Source: Entomortierella parvispora
Lineage: Eukaryota > Mortierellomycota > Mortierellomycetes > Mortierellales > Mortierellaceae
Direction: 5' to 3'
Assembly: GCA_963573315.1 (NCBI GenBank)
Contig: OY752142.1
Coordinates: 1,054,001-1,118,000, forward strand
DNA: 64,000 nucleotides
Shown: positions 1 to 11,537 of the stretch, piece by piece
How positions within the stretch are numbered: position 1 is the stretch's first letter
Layout: every line of letters starts with the position of its first letter
The notes under the pieces: model-generated
What the model saw: the letters and a program-made list of their open reading frames with translations, nothing else
The model's database searches: none
What the model was told of the DNA's origin: nothing
Made by a program: the position numbers and the translations under genes

Positions 1-1542
1 GAAAAACCTATCGCCGAGGCTACGATACCATGGACGTTTGGTTTGACAGCGGCACGAGTTGGACAATGATTGAGGAAAAGATGCCTCGGCCCCACTTGCC
101 CTTTGTGGCCGATGTTTACTCTGAAGGAAGCGATCAACATCGTGGCTGGTTCCAGTCCTCATTGCTAACGTCTGTAGCGCTGACCGGCAAGGCTCCCTTT
201 GGAACGTTGGTCACCCATGGATTTTTGCTGGATTCCAAGGGTATCAAGCAAAGTAAGTCGATCGGCAACACAGTGGACCCTGCCGTTGTGATCAATGGCG
301 GCAAGAATCTACAGAAGGATCCCGCGTATGGAACAGATGTTTTGCGATTGTGGGCAGCCTCATCCGAGTATACAAAGGATATTGCGATTGGAAAGACCAT
401 TTTGAGTCAGGTCACAGAGAGCATCCGGAAGTTTAGAAACACGGCTAGGTTCATGCTTGGAAACCTCAATGGCTTCAAGGAAGCAGATCAGGTCGCATAC
501 AAGAATCTTTCTAGACTAGACAAGTTCATGTTGGCGGAGGTATACCAGTTCTCGAAGAATGTCAACGCGGGCTATGACGAATTCATGTTCAACAAGGGTA
601 AGATACGCACAAAAAAAAAGAATCAAGACGCGATTGTATGTTCAAAAATTCTTGGCAGTTTTTCTTACCCTCATATTTTATTTTTAATAGTCTTTACTCA
701 GCTTCAGTACTTGACAAGCACCACATTGTCGTCCTTCTACCTGGATGTCGTCAAGGATACTCTGTATTCGGATGCAGCGGACAGTCTCCAGCGCCGTTCG
801 ATCCAGACCGTGCTTTTCCATGTAAGTGCAACTATACTGAGAAATGTTCTTTGACGTATTTCCTCGACTTTTTTTTTTTTTTTGCCCTGGTTTCTAACCT
901 GGTAGAGAATGTCTCTCTTTCGCTTTATCTTTTCATTTACTCAAGACTCTCAATGCATTCACGAGGAGTGTATCCCCTCTGGCGCCTCATTTGGGAGAAG
1001 AAGTTTATGAACACTATCGGGATAGCTTCACGAACCCACAACCATCCGTCTTCCGATCTGGCTGGTTGGATGCTCCAGCCTCGTGGAACGATCAGTCTTT
1101 ACGGGAAGAGTTTTCGGTTTTGAAGCAACTCCGCTCTGAAGCCAACCAATTGATGGAACAGGCTCGTACGGCCAAGACGATCCGATCGTCTTTGGAGGCC
1201 ATAATCGAGATTGAGTTTGAGCCATCAAAGAGCAGAGACGAGTCGTCATCATCGAAATCATCCCAGCTGGAATTTTTGGTGAAGAGCTACGCGGACGATT
1301 TGAAAAAGTTGTTCATTACCTCGGATGTGACGATCTCGGTCAGCTCCAGCAACGACAGCGGCCCTGTATCAGGGGATCAAGTGTATACCAGAGATATTTT
1401 GGTTCCTCGGGTGGGTGCATGCAGGATGAAGTTGCGCAAGGCTCAGCTGCACAAGTGTCCTCGTTGCTGGACGTTTACATCCCCAGAGGCCGATACCCTT
1501 TGTGGTCGATGCGAACGAGTCGTGGCGTCTGTTGAAGCTTGA
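1..1542 (+). CDS. ISM1: Mitochondrial-type isoleucyl-tRNA synthetase, 3' part
   Basis: This class I aminoacyl-tRNA synthetase charges tRNA-Ile, most likely in mitochondria. The gene enters from the left edge, so the N-terminus and HIGH motif are missing. The reading frame starts at base 3. Exons are 3-597, 691-821 and 946-1542, with both introns in phase with the family alignment. Visible blocks are DVWFDSG, EGSDQHRGWF, the KMSKS-loop region and FNKVFTQLQ...LSSFY...KDTLY of the anticodon-binding helical domain. The C-terminal zinc knuckle (KCPRCW...CGRC) is present and the stop is at 1540-1542. The knuckle and the IleRS-specific WFQSSLLTS block separate it from ValRS and LeuRS. The mitochondrial assignment follows from its bacterial-like C-terminus. 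The KMSKS signature reads KQSKS (about 244-258), which is unusual. The 3' UTR runs to about 1740. Confidence 0.93.
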
Positions 1543-1828
1543 GGCCATGTATTTTTATCCCCTTTTTTCCCCATCTCAAAAGTATCCAATCCTTCATAGA
1601 GTATTACATTAAATCGTTTTGTTTGTCTTTGTATCACTGCGCGGCTGCTCTATTACATTTGCTGCTATGTTTATCGCATGAACGTTTACTGTTATTTTGA
1701 ACGATTCCAAGGCAATCGTCGAGTTTCAAAGCAAAGAAAAATAAAATATAGTGTTCATTCATTTCATTTCATTCCATTTCAATAATTTTTTTCGACCAAA
1801 TACAAAAAATTATGGGAATAAGAGCTCT

Positions 1829-4299
1829 TTAGTTGACTGCAACGAGCGGGGGGCGATCAAGAGACCCAATAGCGTGGAATACTTCTTCCTCCCTTCCTTC
1901 TTTCTGGAACTCCCCTTCAGTGTCTTGGCTCTCCGTTTCAGCCTCTGAATCTGGACTGTATTGTTGATGCTGCTGTTGCTTATGGCGGCATTGGTGGTGA
2001 TGGTGGCAATGATGAGCACACTGAGACTGACCGCTTGGTGTCTCAATGTCAATTTTCCCGTCGAGATTCTGCCGTGGGTCCAAGGAAAGAGGTTTTCGCG
2101 CGCAGGGCTTCTGGTATTTTGCACGGATTATACCCTTATTCTCGATCAGAGGCAAGAACATAATTTGGGGTCGATACGCGACCGACTTTGCATAATGGCG
2201 CTGTTGGAACGCATGAGGAAGATAGTTCAAGGTAAGAGTCCGTAAGAATCGGTCCGTCCAGGACTGACCCAGCATGACCTTTGAGATCAGATGACTGTCT
2301 TTGTAGTTACTCTTGGCAGGGTCATACCTCTGCTTGTAGTAACTCTCGAGGGCTAGCGTGAGGGAAGGCAGGGACCAGTCCTGCAAATCGTACAGACAAT
2401 TGGCCAAGATCACGGCGTCTTGCATCGCATTAATGCCGCCTATTGAAAGATGGGCATGAGAAGAAAAATGGCTCATTTGGTTAAGGTTGAACTTGCAAAC
2501 GTAATTTAGTAACTCCAAAGAACAAGAGCAAAAGCCATACCTTGGCCAGCTGAAGGGAGCATCTAGTGAATACGAGGGGAGAGAGAAAAAGAAATGATCG
2601 CGTCAATATTTTGATGCCAGTGAACGCGTGTTTCTTTTTTTTTTTTTCTGCTCACCTTGTGGCACGCTGGGAGCACGAACGAAGACAAGAATCGAGCACA
2701 GCAGGCAGTAGGGGAAAAAGAAGACAGAACTAGGTTAGAGTCGAAACAATTGTGCGACGGCCATGACCCACCGATAAAACATTACCATCGCCCATCAAGA
2801 CGGTCCGGCCATAGTACCATGTCTCGAACATCTTGTATTCCAAAAACACCTTTGAGGTCACGTCCGATGAGGTCGCGTCCATGAGCTCGCCCATGGTCCC
2901 ACCGTACGGCGAGGCAAAGCGGCGGAATTCGTTCATCATCTCCCCGAGAGCCGCCTCACCTACTCCTGTGTTGTTCCACTCGTCATGCTTTCGACGGCGA
3001 TGGATATCGGCCTCTGCCTCGTTCGCGAACTGAAGACTTAAACTCCAAGAGAACCGGCGCTTCGATAAACTGTACACGCTCCACTAGTCGAGCAAAAGAT
3101 GGAGTTTGGAAGTACAACAAGTTAGAGTTTGTTCTTGAAACCAAAATAATGAACTTGACAGGAAAAAAGAGGAAATGGAGTAGCGCGGTCCTTTGTCTTT
3201 TTTTTTTTTGGCTTACACTGTGTCGTGCTCCACCCATGACGTTTGAGAAATGACAAAAGTCATCTTTGAGGACGGGATACATTTCCGGGTCCAAGGGCTC
3301 GGTCACGCCCACAACACAAAAATATCCGATCCCCAATGGCTCTGCATCCACCTTGGGAAGCTTCTTTTTCTGCTTCAGAGTCTCATACATCTCTTCGCGA
3401 ACACGGCTATAAGTTCCGTCTTTTTTGTTTTTTAATTAGAAAAAAAAACGTGCGGCCAGTCAGGATTAGTCTGAATAAGAGAAATAAAAAAAGAAGTGCC
3501 TATTCATTTTACCTGCACCGATGACCAGATGCGCATCGTATGTGGACCCATCCCTGCATTCGACTGTGGCCGCCTTATTGGCCACATCAGAGTTCCGGAC
3601 TTTTGTTACCTGTTTGTTCATCAACAGCTTGTGATCTGGGATTTTCGCAACCATCAAATCGCACAGATCTGGTCGTGAGAACAGATAGCTCTCGTACCCA
3701 GTCCTGTCAAAGAAAAAAATAGAATAAAAGAAAAAGGCATAGAAAAATGAGGATTCCTTGGACAAAGATAGAAATGGGGAAAGAAGCGAATGGGAAAGAG
3801 AAAAGCATATTCTTACAATTTCTTGGGATCTTTTGCAAGGACTTCGCCCATAAGTTTCATATTGTGGTCGTAGACCAGCATTCTCGGGCAAGCCAATGAA
3901 ATCCTCATGATGTCCTCATACATTCCAAGTTGCTCAAAAACAGGAAGCAAGTGTGGCCCGATAGCCATGGCCGAACCTGATTAGAAAAGATGAGGAGTAC
4001 CAGAATGGAGGTGAAGACTTTGCTTGGTTAGAGTCATATCAATGCCTCTCACAACGATCACCATCCACCAAAAAGGATTCGTTACCGAGTGCAGTAACTT
4101 TGGTCGAACGCTCGAGGATCACATAGTCTATGCCGATACATTCCAAGAGAATGCCGAGCATCAGACCGCCGAGCCCTGCACCCACGATGGCTACTCTTGG
4201 ACCGTTTGGGTTTGTCTGTGGAGGGTTTAGCTGGAGTTGGGGCAGCGGCTGTGGCTGTGGTTGCGGCTGTTGTTGCAGTTGTTGGTGACTGGATGACAT
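1829..4299 (-). CDS. FAD-dependent monooxygenase (PHBH-like), His-rich tail
   Basis: A flavin monooxygenase of the p-hydroxybenzoate hydroxylase fold; the substrate is unknown. The spliced protein is 569 aa from eight exons: 4299-4086, 3976-3817, 3703-3513, 3419-3217, 3083-2786, 2666-2656, 2562-2541 and 2439-1829. The frame stays open across all joins. Near residue 38 is the Rossmann motif VAIVGAGLGG followed by the acidic strand end VILERS. The middle has GADGTYSRVR, matching the family DG motif. The C-terminal FAD motif is built from GDACHKMLPSAGQGG and is encoded across exons of 11 and 22 nt. Residues 40 and earlier are Gln/Pro-rich. The last 100 residues are His/Gln-rich and acidic and lie outside the known fold. 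A decayed relative lies at 46062-46792. Start chosen: first ATG before the Gln/Pro leader. Confidence 0.88.
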
Positions 4300-5118
4300 T
4301 GTGAAAGGGTAGGGCCTTGCTTTGATCTGGGGTTGGAAAGAAGGAAAAGGCTGGTGCGGAAGGGAGACAGAAGAGCACCCCTGTTTTTATAACCTGGGAA
4401 AAAAGAAGAAAAACAAATGTTCAAAAAAAAGGCGATAGTGCATGCTCAGGGTATTGCGCCAAAGCAAACAATTACAGGCAAGACGAGCTGCTCGCTCGCC
4501 CCAAGAAACAAACAGAAGGGAGTCGCGCTTATGAAGCGCGTCGGGAAAAACCTCCCTTTCGACCAGAACTTCACTGCGTCTCGAGAGTGCATAACAGAGG
4601 GCAAGGGCATAACCACAACTGCCGGGGACAGAGATTGCTCTCGCCCGCGATAGAAAAAAAGAAGGGAAGAAAAAAAAAATAGAAAAACACAACCGGACCT
4701 GACCCTCGTTGTGTACAAGGAGGTCTGCTTCTAATCGCTCACCTGGTCAACAATTGCACCTTCATGCCGTCTGTTCTGAGCACAGCTCCGCCTCTCTGTC
4801 GAAAGCAAGATTTGTTAGGTGACACCAACATCGCGGCCGACTGGACACTCTTGACAAGCATCCAGCGAGAGGTCATCCTGACCTATTGTTCAGCCACAGC
4901 GTGTGGAAGGGAGGCGGGATGCAGACCCGCCGCACGAAGGCTGGTGGCCAACCTTGTACTCAAGATACAAGCGCATGGTTAAGTCTTTCCTGCCAGCCCT
5001 TTCCTTCCCTGCGTCCACGCGTCGAGCGGTATTCAAGGCCCCTTAAGTCGATCTTTTGCTTTGTGTTTCGTTGTTTGCCGGCCCATGCAAGCATCTCGCC
5101 CTTGACCATGTCCAGTCC
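4300..5118. promoter_or_regulatory. Divergent intergenic region, monooxygenase/RING gene
   Basis: About 820 bases lie between the two divergent start codons and must hold both promoters. I see no convincing gene here. The short ORFs have no recognisable motif and overlap each other on both strands. A-rich stretches near 4385-4430 and 4650-4685 are the most striking composition. No TATA box or known operator could be assigned with confidence. Confidence 0.5.
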
Positions 5119-6384
5119 ATGAGTCGCCCTCGTCCCATGGAGACCCACCACGAGATTAATGACAACAACCATGACCACAAAGACAACGATGAGGACTACC
5201 TTGAAGAGGAACCTGCGGTCACCTGCGCTATTTGCTTAGCTCCTTTCCGGGGACGTGTCTATTTGTCACCCTGCTTCCATGCCTTCTGCGCATCCTGTCT
5301 TGCCGCTTGGTTCGATATCAACCTCCAATGCCCGCTTTGCAAGTCCAGCCCAGACAGTTTGCACCATGGTGTCAATACTTCTCTGGGAGTTATACACACG
5401 ATCTTGATCTCAGAACACTCACGTAGTGCCTTGATCTCCGCCTTGAATGACATTGCGCTCGATACAGAAGAGACACTTCGAACTCAAGAGTCAACCCCGG
5501 GGTTACTGCTGAATCAGGATCAGGACGAGGATCAGGATCAGGACCAATTTCAGAGCTACAACAGACAAAGACCTAGAAGGAAGCGGTCTCCTTCCTCTCA
5601 AGATGAACATGATCAAGAACTGCAACAATCGGGAGAACAGCGGCGGCATCGTTCAAGATCCAGATCACTATCTATCTCCCCTTCAGGTGCCAACTCGCGT
5701 ACCCCATCCCGATCTCGATCCGTCACCCCTATAGATAGCTCTCATCGCATCGAGGAACCCGATGGCTTTTATCCGTTCCCTTTGTCTCATCAGATTATGA
5801 CACAATCCTATTCCTCGTCTGTATCCCAGCCGGACATCTCAGACGAATCATTTCTGCCAGTGGATAGAAATCAAGTTTACACCCTCGGCCTTGAACCCTG
5901 CCCGCCAGAAGAGTACCCGATGGTGGATCGTATTCAGGAATCTAACATGACCCTTCTACAGCCTTTCTTGGAACGCGACCTGGCCATCTTAACAAGCGTC
6001 GGCGATAAGGTCTCGCCTGTCATCCTTGCCCACGTCAAAAGGATGCTTTTGGATGCTACTGTACCCGGTCGTGATGGTGGCAGTAGTGGTGGTCACAGCA
6101 GCAACACCAACTGGAAACGAGGCCATGAAGACAAGGCCAGGAGCAAGCGGATCAAACAGAACAGCGAATCTATGCTCTCTTGGAACCAAGTCGAGCTCGA
6201 GCTCACATCTTGGATTGCTCCCCCTGTTGCTGGATCCTCACAGTCTTTAGCATCGTTAGCACACACTTTTACAAATGAGATGCGGCGCATGGCCAAAAGA
6301 AATTGGAAGATGGGTTCGTGGGACCGACAAGTCAAATACCATGTTCCCCAATCACAGAATAAAGATGACGCTGGGACATCTTGA
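5119..6384 (+). CDS. TOPORS-like RING-finger E3 ligase candidate
   Basis: A single-exon gene of 421 aa. Residues 36-74 form a C3HC4 RING with spacing C-x2-C-x12-C-x-H-x2-C-x2-C-x10-C-x2-C. Such RINGs recruit E2 enzymes for ubiquitin transfer. The RING is followed by PDSLHHGV, resembling the segment after the TOPORS RING. Residues of about 150-240 are disordered and Ser/Arg-rich, with QDQDEDQ repeats and SRSRS dipeptides. The C-terminal third contains RDLAILTSVGDKVSPVILAH and a Trp/His helix region ending ...EMRRMAKRNWKMGSWDRQV. In TOPORS-type proteins such a region follows the RING. Start: the frame is open from an ATG at 5056, but 5119 begins nearer the conserved part, so either is possible. 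The TOPORS assignment is inference from layout. Histone H2A- or p53-type activity should not be assumed. Confidence 0.8.
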   Translation: MSRPRPMETHHEINDNNHDHKDNDEDYLEEEPAVTCAICLAPFRGRVYLSPCFHAFCASCLAAWFDINLQCPLCKSSPDSLHHGVNTSLGVIHTILISEHSRSALISALNDIALDTEETLRTQESTPGLLLNQDQDEDQDQDQFQSYNRQRPRRKRSPSSQDEHDQELQQSGEQRRHRSRSRSLSISPSGANSRTPSRSRSVTPIDSSHRIEEPDGFYPFPLSHQIMTQSYSSSVSQPDISDESFLPVDRNQVYTLGLEPCPPEEYPMVDRIQESNMTLLQPFLERDLAILTSVGDKVSPVILAHVKRMLLDATVPGRDGGSSGGHSSNTNWKRGHEDKARSKRIKQNSESMLSWNQVELELTSWIAPPVAGSSQSLASLAHTFTNEMRRMAKRNWKMGSWDRQVKYHVPQSQNKDDAGTS

Positions 6385-6471
6385 GGATAATAAGTATAAC
6401 AAAAAAACTTCTGGGGAATTTATTTCGGGGAATCGGATGCGAATATCAATGTGCATAGATGTCAGCGCAGC

Positions 6472-9400
6472 CTACTCTTCGAACTGATCCAAACCAAGAG
6501 TAAGGGTTTTACTGCTGTTCACACCTTGGTCTCGGTAGATTCCAACCAATCCCTGCCCACGTTCGTACAACGAGCTCTTGAGCGAGATCACGATAAACTG
6601 CAGATCTTTCGACGCATGCTGCTGAAGGTAATGACCAATCTTGGCCACGTTCATGTTGTCCAATGCGGCATCCACCTCATCCAGAACAAAGAATGGCGAT
6701 GGGCGGTAGGAATGGATAGCAAACAACAGAGCCAAGGCCGCCATTGTTTTTTCACCCCCAGAAAGCTGATCCATATCGCGGAACCGTTTCAGTGGTGGCA
6801 TGGCATGGTACCGGATACCGTCCAGATAGGGCTCCTCCGTGTCCTCCAACGACAAATACGCTGTGCCGCCCATGGGAAAAGCAGTAGACCGTGTCAGAGC
6901 CTTATAAACCTCGTCAATCTTTTCGGAAATATGTTGGAATGCGCCGTGGAACCGATCGTATCGCTCCTGCTTCACCGCGCTGAATGCCTCCTTGACATCT
7001 CTGGCACTCTTGCGGGCTGCGTTAAATTCCTTGTCGGTCTTCTTCAAACGAGCCTCGACGCCATCCAACCGATCGATTGCTTTCATATTGGGTGCCAAGC
7101 GCTCAATCTCGTCGGACAGTTGCTTCAGTCGGTCCAAAAATTCGTTCTCCATCTGCTCCATCGTGTTGCTCTCGCCTGACTCTGCACTATGGCCGCCACT
7201 GGTAGGTTGAGATCCAGAAAGGGAAAGGCGATGGAGATCCAGCCCTGAAGAACTCGATGCATCAGGGCCGGAAGAGCGTGGCTGCGAACTCGAACTGGGC
7301 AACGCCTGTCTCTGGCCCTCATCCAATTCTGAAAAGTCAACTGTAATCCTCCAGTCTTGGCTACGTGGTCCCTGTGACGCGCTAGCAGGTCCGCTGCTGT
7401 CGTTGTCAACGTCCATGTCGTTCTCGCTCGAGGTAGGTGGGCGATACATGTCTACATCGTCCAAGGATACATCATCCAGAGATCCTTTCTCCATTGGTAG
7501 GTCAATTTGCTCCAGTTTGCAACGTCTAAAGATAGAGGATCTCTCAGAGTCCAACGTGTCCACCAGGGATTCCTAAATTTAAGAGTGAGCGTGTGGACTT
7601 GTTAGGAAAGAGGCAAGAGTGTGTTGAGGAAAGAGATTAAAAGTGCAAAAAAAGTTACCTTGGAACTGATCTCTTTCATCAGAGTGTCAACTTGTTTGTT
7701 GACTCGCGAAACTTGTTTTTTGAGGACATTGGCCTGGTCTGACTTGGTTTGGAAGGTTTTCAAAGCGGCCTCAAGGTCTTCCTTCAGGACTGCAATTTGC
7801 TGCTTGATGTCTGTCTGTTGGGCTTGAATATCGTCCCGCTGGCCTTCGTAAACATCCAATGCCACGGTCTCGGAGGCCATCGAGATATCCAAGCGAGTAA
7901 TTCGCTCCTTTGTCTCCTTCAACTGTGTGCTCTCGAATGAAAGCTGGTTTCTGAGCTTGGATAGGTGAGTCTCAAACATGGCTCTGGTCTCTGATAGCTC
8001 CTGAGCTCGCTTCAGCTTTTGTTCTTCGTACTCGCGAATGTTCGCAACGTGCACTCTTCTACAGAGAGACGCAAATACCACATCCTCGATTTGGTGTACC
8101 TCCTCTTCCACCTGGGCAATTTCGCTCTCATGCTCCGCCAAAATCTTGGAGGACTGTTCTGCAAGAGGAGCTTTCACGGCCAGCTCGGCGTCAATAAGCT
8201 TGATCTCCTCACGGACTCCATTCAACTTGCGCTTGGTTGCGCTGAGATCCTCACGAGTGAACGACAGCTTGCTTTCGATACCGGCCAGTTCGCTCTTCAA
8301 TGACTCTTCAGGAACACCCCTCTTCTTTGATTTGGACAGCTCATTCAACTCGGACAACATGAGATCACGCCTTCTCTTCAGATCGTCGACAACACGCTCC
8401 TCCCATCGTCTGGCACTCGGGCCAATACCAGATTGGCCTCCAGTAATAAGACCGCTCTTGTGGAAAACTGTTCCATCCAGCGCGATAGCTTTGACCTGTT
8501 GTCCCATCTCATAACAGACGTGTTTGGCGATTTCCATGGTATCGCAGATGAGGTCATTGCCACAGACGTATTGAATAGCGCGCTCAATGACTTCATCATA
8601 CTGAACAATATCACAAGCCAAACGGGCGCCCTTGGAGAGACTTCTGAGTCGGTCGTTGATAGGTTTGACAACTAGAGTGTCCAATGGCAGGAAGGTTGCA
8701 TGGCCCGACCGCTGTTCTCTCAAAAGTTGGATACATTCAATAGCCGTTTTTTCCCGGTCCACAACGATGGCGTCCAAATGGCGTCCAAGGACGACAGCAA
8801 CGGCGGCATCGTATTTTCGTTGAGTCGGTTTACAAAGATCTGTGACGCGTCCGTAGACACCAGGGAAGATTCGCATGAGTGAGCTCAAGGTCTCCTTTAG
8901 CCTTTGCTCCTTTTCAGACTCCCGTTGATCCAGCTTGGCTTCCATAAGTTGGTTCATGGTGTTGGTCAATTTCTCGTTCAACTCTAGCTCAGTTTTTTCG
9001 ATCTTGATCCGCTCGTTGTTGAGATTTTGAAGTTGGAGTTGCGCTCCAGCTTGGTCCTGCAGAGCTTGGGCCACTTGAGACTCGAGCTTATGCTGGTGGT
9101 CGCTCAAGGTCTGCTCCTGTTCTGAGAGTCGTGATTTTTTGGTGGAGAGTACTTGAACAGCCTCCTTTTGCCGACTGTTTTCCTCCCGCTCTGTCTTGAT
9201 ATTTCTCTTGAGTTGCCCTAGTCGTTGAGTCTGTGCCACTGTTTGTAATGCAACCTGCTCCTTCCTTTGGAGAAGAATACGATGATAGGGTTAGATAAAC
9301 GAACAAATGACGGAAGAAAAATTCATATACTCTGACAGAGGCTTACTTTGTGCTGTACTCAGCGAGATCTTCGGAGCTCAAAGTCACACCTTGGATTTCC

Positions 9401-11054
9401 TCTTTGGCCTTCGCCTCTTGCTCGAATTTGGCGGCACGGCGTTCGAGCTGAGCAAGTTCGACTTCTTGCTGAGAGACACTCTTATGCTGAGTGTTGTACG
9501 TTTCTTTTACAGCAATCTCATTCGCTTTCATCGATTTGATTTTTCTGGTTACGTGAGCGACTTTTTCGTCCAAAGCAAGGCCTTCTGGATGCTATAATAG
9601 CGAGTGATGGAGGAGGGAGAGAAGTGAGGGGAGGGGGTTAGCACAGTCACTGTATACATTATTGGTTTGAGGAGTGACATACCAATTCATTCAGAGCTTT
9701 CTCGCGCTTAGCAATAGAACGCTCTTTGCGATATGCATCTCGCTGAGCCTCCGCTTGGCTCCTCTTTGCACTCTTGAGGGATTCTTCGAGATTGTCCTAC
9801 AATAGTCCAGTTTATGGTTAGCTTCAGTTTCTGAAAGGAAGAAACGCAAGCATTCCTACGTGCCCTATCCTTACCAGCTCGTCCTGTGTTATCCTCAGTA
9901 CCTCTGACTTTGTAACGATGGTTGCTTCTGTCGATGTGATGTTGCATTCAATATGGAATAGTTTCCAAACAAGATAGTTCACAAGAAGATTGGCCTTTTC
10001 TTCTTGCAAGGTCTCGAATCGCTCAGCCTCGGCTTTCTGCTCCTGGTATTGTTTGATTTCGGCGTTAATGCCCTTTTTCCGATGAAAGTTGAAGGTTGAC
10101 TTTTCCACTGCGCGCTCTTGCTCCTGCTGTAATTCATCATATCGTTGCTTCAGTTCGAGGGAGCCACTGATCTGCTCAATGAGTTTGGTGAGGTCTTTGG
10201 GAGATTGGGATGCAATCGCCTCAACATCACCCTATATGGAGAGTGGTCAATGATAACAATGGGGTTAAAGTTGAGCCAATCTGACGGCAGTCCTCGTACA
10301 ATCGTCAATAATGATGGCCTACCTGAAACACCAAGAAATTGCGAGCTTTGACCAAGATGTTGATATCCTGAAGCGCCTTGTCATAGTCTGCATATCTTTT
10401 GGCAGAACCATTGATCTTATATTCACTGATACCGGCCATGTTAACACTGTACAACACATGGTTTCAAGGAGGAAAATATTAGTGCTCATGCTTCGATGTC
10501 TCTCGTCACGAACGATAAGAACTGGAAGTGCCATCGCCCTTACCTCCTTGTGAAACGGATCTCAGAACCATCATCATTTTGGTACACAGCCATCACCCAG
10601 GTCTTTCTGGGGTCGTTCTCGTTGACGGGTGTGGGTCGGCTGCTCTTACTACTGCTTGCTGCCCCACTCCTCTGGTTATCCTGAGAATCCTCTGCACGAT
10701 CGCGATAGATCAGCTCGCGGAGTTGACTGGATCGAAGATGAGCCGACTTTACTCCAAGGACAAATGAGATGGCGTCCATCAAGTTTGATTTTCCTTGTAG
10801 TTGAGGGCACGAAAAAATGGATAAGTATTTGGCAATAAGAAAAAATAATAATAGGAAAAAAAAAAAAAAAAAATGGTGGCAAAGCCATTCGAGTGAAGGC
10901 GGACAAACGAATTCCAAAAGAATGGAGGTTGACAAGGTCAATTACCTGCACCGTTGGGACCGATGACACAGGTAAAGTCATTGAATGGCCCGATAGTCTG
11001 GTGGCCCTTGTAAGACTTGAAGTTTTCGAGCTCGATCCTGTGCAGTCGACCCAT
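6472..11054 (-). CDS. SMC1: Cohesin subunit SMC1
   Basis: Structural-maintenance-of-chromosomes ATPase that pairs with SMC3 in the nuclear cohesin ring. The protein is about 1301 aa from eight exons: 11054-10946, 10793-10544, 10446-10323, 10231-9875, 9796-9683, 9591-9347, 9264-7659 and 7572-6472. The frame closes exactly. The Walker A motif GPNGAGKS (residues 32-39) is split by intron 1. The hinge lies at about residues 528-680 ([11 protein letters not shown] to ITGGQSG) between long coiled coils. Near the C-terminus are the ABC signature LSGGEKT (about 1204) and Walker [13 protein letters not shown]. The N-terminus [17 protein letters not shown] is diagnostic for SMC1. The start codon sits in a strong Kozak context (TTTTGCCACCATGG). 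It is longer than typical SMC1 because of a low-complexity Ser/Gly/Gln insert near residues 985-1070. It shares a divergent promoter with EMC2. Confidence 0.95.
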
Positions 11055-11537
11055 GGTGGCAAAAGGCGAGGAGGAGGAGGCTGAGGATGTGGATGGAAGA
11101 CTGATTCCTTTAAACTGGGTGCGGGTTGAGAGTAAAGGCAAGGGGGTTGAGGATGAGGGGAGGGGGAATGCACGAAGGAAGAGAAGAGAGGCAAGAGGGA
11201 GATGAGGACTGATGAAAACAAGGAAAGAGAGAAAGAGCAACAAAGGAAAAGAGAGCAAGGGAGAAGAAGTGAGAAAAGAGAGAAGAGGCGTCAATTGAAA
11301 CGCGTCCCACCTGCTCCTCTCTGTTGTCAGTCCTGTTCCTGTCAACAAAAACAACACGCGCTAGAACGTTATTAAATGATGAACATGAAGAAGGCGAATT
11401 GGTGGCGTGTATCATGTGATATGTCACGTGGAATCTCGCTGCTCCCTGCTGCCTCTGGCTCATCATGCTCATCTCGTCTCCTTCATCCCCGCCCGTCCAG
11501 TCATCCCTCCCCCTCATCCTCCCACACATAGTCCGTC
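11055..11537. promoter_or_regulatory. SMC1/EMC2 bidirectional promoter
   Basis: The 483 bases between divergent start codons contain an AATTGGTGGCG element at about 11397-11407 and CACGTG at 11425-11430 (as TCACGTG). Between them is a near-match ATCATGTGAT. The SMC1 side has long purine-rich stretches (11150-11290) that would be pyrimidine-rich 5' leader on the minus strand. The assignment as a shared promoter is inferred from gene orientation and spacing. Confidence 0.55.

Noticed and set aside
6451-7179. 242-aa plus-strand ORF opposite SMC1
   Set aside because: It is the complement of a conserved SMC1 exon carrying LSGGEKT and Walker B; the antisense frame has no family motif.
8019-8514. 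Plus-strand ORFs within the SMC1 hinge and coiled-coil region
   Set aside because: Antisense to coiled coil, which commonly yields spurious open frames; no recognisable domain.
11055-11060. GGTGGC at the SMC1 start as another copy of the promoter element
   Set aside because: On the minus strand it is simply the Kozak context GCCACCATGG of the SMC1 start codon.
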